Shown in pieces: positions 62,906 through 64,000 of a DNA stretch of 64,000 nt. Positions within the stretch are counted from its first letter, which is position 1, and each line of letters opens with the position of its first letter. A program made the translations under genes and the position numbers. Source of the stretch: Roseobacter sp. (GTDB taxonomy: Bacteria > Pseudomonadota > Alphaproteobacteria > Rhodobacterales > Rhodobacteraceae); assembly GCA_024636495.1 (NCBI GenBank), contig JAGXGZ010000081.1, positions 24,685 to 88,684 on the forward strand, read 5' to 3'. The notes under the pieces were generated by a model. The model was not told the origin of the DNA. It saw only the letters and a list, made by a program, of their open reading frames with translations, and did no database searches.

Positions 62906-63513
62906 GCGCCGCCCCACTGCTTGACCAAAGCGCGGGTGGCGGCAACAGGATCAGGGGCGTGGGTCACCGCACTGACGACTGCCATGCCCATGGCCCCGGC
63001 CTGTTTGACCACCGCCACATCAGCCTGTTTGATACCGCCGATGGCATAGGCCGGCAGACCAGCCGCTCCGATAATCCGTGCAAGGCCGGCAAATCCAATG
63101 GGTGCTGCGTGGTCGGGCTTGGTCGCTGTCGCCCGCACGGGGCCCACGCCGATGTAATTCACTCCCGGTGGAATCTGGCGGGCCTGTTCCTCGGTCTCGA
63201 CCGAGAGGCCTAGGATGATACTAGCGGGAAGCCGTTGCCGTATGGCCCGTGGGTCACCATCGCCTTGCCCAATATGCAGACCATGTGCCCCACTGCGGAT
63301 CGCGACATCGACGCGGTCGTTCACGATCAGTCTCACGCCAAGGGCGGTCATCTGGGGCAGAAGCTTGGCCACAAGCGCTTCAAAATCGGTATCTGCAATA
63401 TGCTTGTCACGGAGCTGCAGGCACGCCGCCCCGCCTAATGCGGCAGCCCGTGCCTGTTCCAAAACGGGAAGACGCGCCATGGGGTCGGTGATCACGTAAA
63501 TCGGGCCCATCAT
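62902..63513 (-). CDS. thiE: Thiamine-phosphate synthase
   Basis: 203 residues. Joins HMP-PP with hydroxyethylthiazole phosphate. The TIM-barrel motifs QLRDKHIAD, LIVNDRVDVAIRSGAHGLHIGQGD and YIGVGPVRATATKPDH are typical. The start at 63513 overlaps the thiM remnant stop, and the end overlaps thiD. Confidence 0.94.
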   Translation of the reverse strand: MMGPIYVITDPMARLPVLEQARAAALGGAACLQLRDKHIADTDFEALVAKLLPQMTALGVRLIVNDRVDVAIRSGAHGLHIGQGDGDPRAIRQRLPASIILGLSVETEEQARQIPPGVNYIGVGPVRATATKPDHAAPIGFAGLARIIGAAGLPAYAIGGIKQADVAVVKQAGAMGMAVVSAVTHAPDPVAATRALVKQWGGA

Positions 63514-63905
63514 AAAACGCTGATCCTTGCACCATGGCTCAGATCTTCGGGGCTGAGCGTGTAAAGAGCGTCCAAAAATGCTGTTTGAAAACTGCCCGGC
63601 CCGTTGGCCTGCTTTGCTGCATGCTCCCCTGCAAGACCGTAGTATGCCATCGCAGCGACAGTAGCCTGCAATGCGGGTTGTTTTACGAGGAAGGCCGCAA
63701 TGATCCCGTTCAAAGAGCAGCCGAGCGCCGTGACGTGGGGCATCAGCGCGTGACCATTGGACACTCTGAACGCATCCTTGCCGTCAGTGATGAAATCTAC
63801 CGGCCCGGAGACTGCCACCACGCCTCCTAAGCGCAGCGCCAGACTACGCGCGGCGGCTTCGTGAGTTATGCCCGAAAGTTGGTGATGGTCTGAAGCGGGC
63901 GGCAT
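63510..63905 (-). pseudogene. thiM: C-terminal half of hydroxyethylthiazole kinase (truncated thiM)
   Basis: Only 131 codons remain of a kinase of about 260. The visible part matches the C-terminal half: VVAVSGPVDFITDG, ALGCSLNGIIAAF (where most homologues have GTGC, here LGC) and GPGSFQTAFLDALY. Upstream in the same frame there are about 30 more codons without ThiM similarity and then a stop (63996-63998). The other minus-strand frames also show no ThiM sequence before the window end. ThiM phosphorylates hydroxyethylthiazole for salvage; this copy is probably inactive. Confidence 0.75.
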
Positions 63906-63959
63906 ATCATGGCGGTGTTGAAAGACGCCGTCAGTCTCAAAGAGAAAGGATATGCCACC

Positions 63960-64000
63960 ATGGCCAAATCTACTGTTGTACCATTCGAACTGCCATCAGA
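63960..64000 (+). CDS. Start of an unidentified gene, cut by the window edge
   Basis: ATG at 63960 opens a frame MAKSTVVPFELPS to the end of the window; GAGAAAGG at 63942-63949 could be its RBS. An in-frame ATG at 63909 is also possible. Thirteen residues are too few to name a family. It starts beside the break in thiM and may belong to the DNA that replaced the 5' half of that gene. Confidence 0.45.
   Translation, partial: MAKSTVVPFELPS

Overview
The window looks like chromosomal DNA of a marine alphaproteobacterium of the Rhodobacterales (Roseobacter group). The main evidence is a permuted two-piece tmRNA, an F1-ATPase zeta-type inhibitor, an alphaproteobacterial SspB, an RNase E with a long acidic insertion in its S1 domain, the trgA-trgB-cysK tellurite locus, and DMSP genes (dmdA, acuI and a DmdB-type ligase) that closely resemble the Ruegeria pomeroyi proteins as I remember them. 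Genes are tightly packed, and many neighbours share a 4-base ATGA or GTGA overlap.

Layout. 0-7.5 kb: end of a TrmJ-type methyltransferase, ctaA, an M32 carboxypeptidase, a small secreted protein, gyrA and a radical SAM protein. 7.6-11.4 kb: zwf-pgl-pgi operon for entry into glucose catabolism. 11.4-15.4 kb: CPA1 antiporter, GNAT protein, thioesterase and a DmdB-type acyl-CoA ligase. 16-20.2 kb: CAU-anticodon tRNA, purM-purN, rnd, a lipoprotein and sufE. 20.3-25.9 kb: DUF1638 protein, corrinoid protein and homocysteine methyltransferase, which look like parts of a split methionine synthase, interleaved with a PA0069-type radical SAM protein and an MprF-like protein. 26-28.2 kb: zeta inhibitor, then purC-purS-purQ. 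28.2-31.4 kb: DctB/DctD two-component pair; the regulator lacks the GAFTGA loop. 31.4-35.3 kb: rne and tusA. 35.3-39.7 kb: ccdA, a membrane hydrolase-like protein overlapping a cytochrome P450 gene, and class I aldolase. 39.7-42.4 kb: fumC operon with three very small genes, then sspB. 42.4-44.5 kb: chrA with a rhodanese-ChrB fusion. 44.65-45.05 kb: two-piece tmRNA on the minus strand.

45.2-52 kb: L,D-transpeptidase, then a GntR regulator divergent from DUF2182-DUF1326-DinB-dmdA-acuI-aminotransferase. Two near-identical palindromes lie in the divergent promoter. 52-60.4 kb: photolyase, cfa, trgA-trgB-cysK, MscS-type channel and AlaX-type editing protein, all on the plus strand and stress-flavoured. 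60.5-61.3 kb: tRNA-Ser(GGA) followed by a broken phage portal gene. 61.3-64 kb: thiamine operon thiM-thiE-thiD-SDR on the minus strand. The thiM gene is only a C-terminal half, and another coding region starts on the opposite strand beside it.

Functional links. DMSP demethylation (DmdA), methylmercaptopropionate activation (DmdB) and acryloyl-CoA reduction (AcuI) are all present. The freed methyl and sulfur groups could feed the folate/B12 methionine synthase and cysteine synthase also encoded here. The tmRNA tag and the SspB adaptor, which would deliver tagged proteins to ClpXP, lie within 3 kb of each other. The best candidate for something not yet described is the DUF2182-DUF1326-DinB trio placed between the GntR regulator and dmdA.
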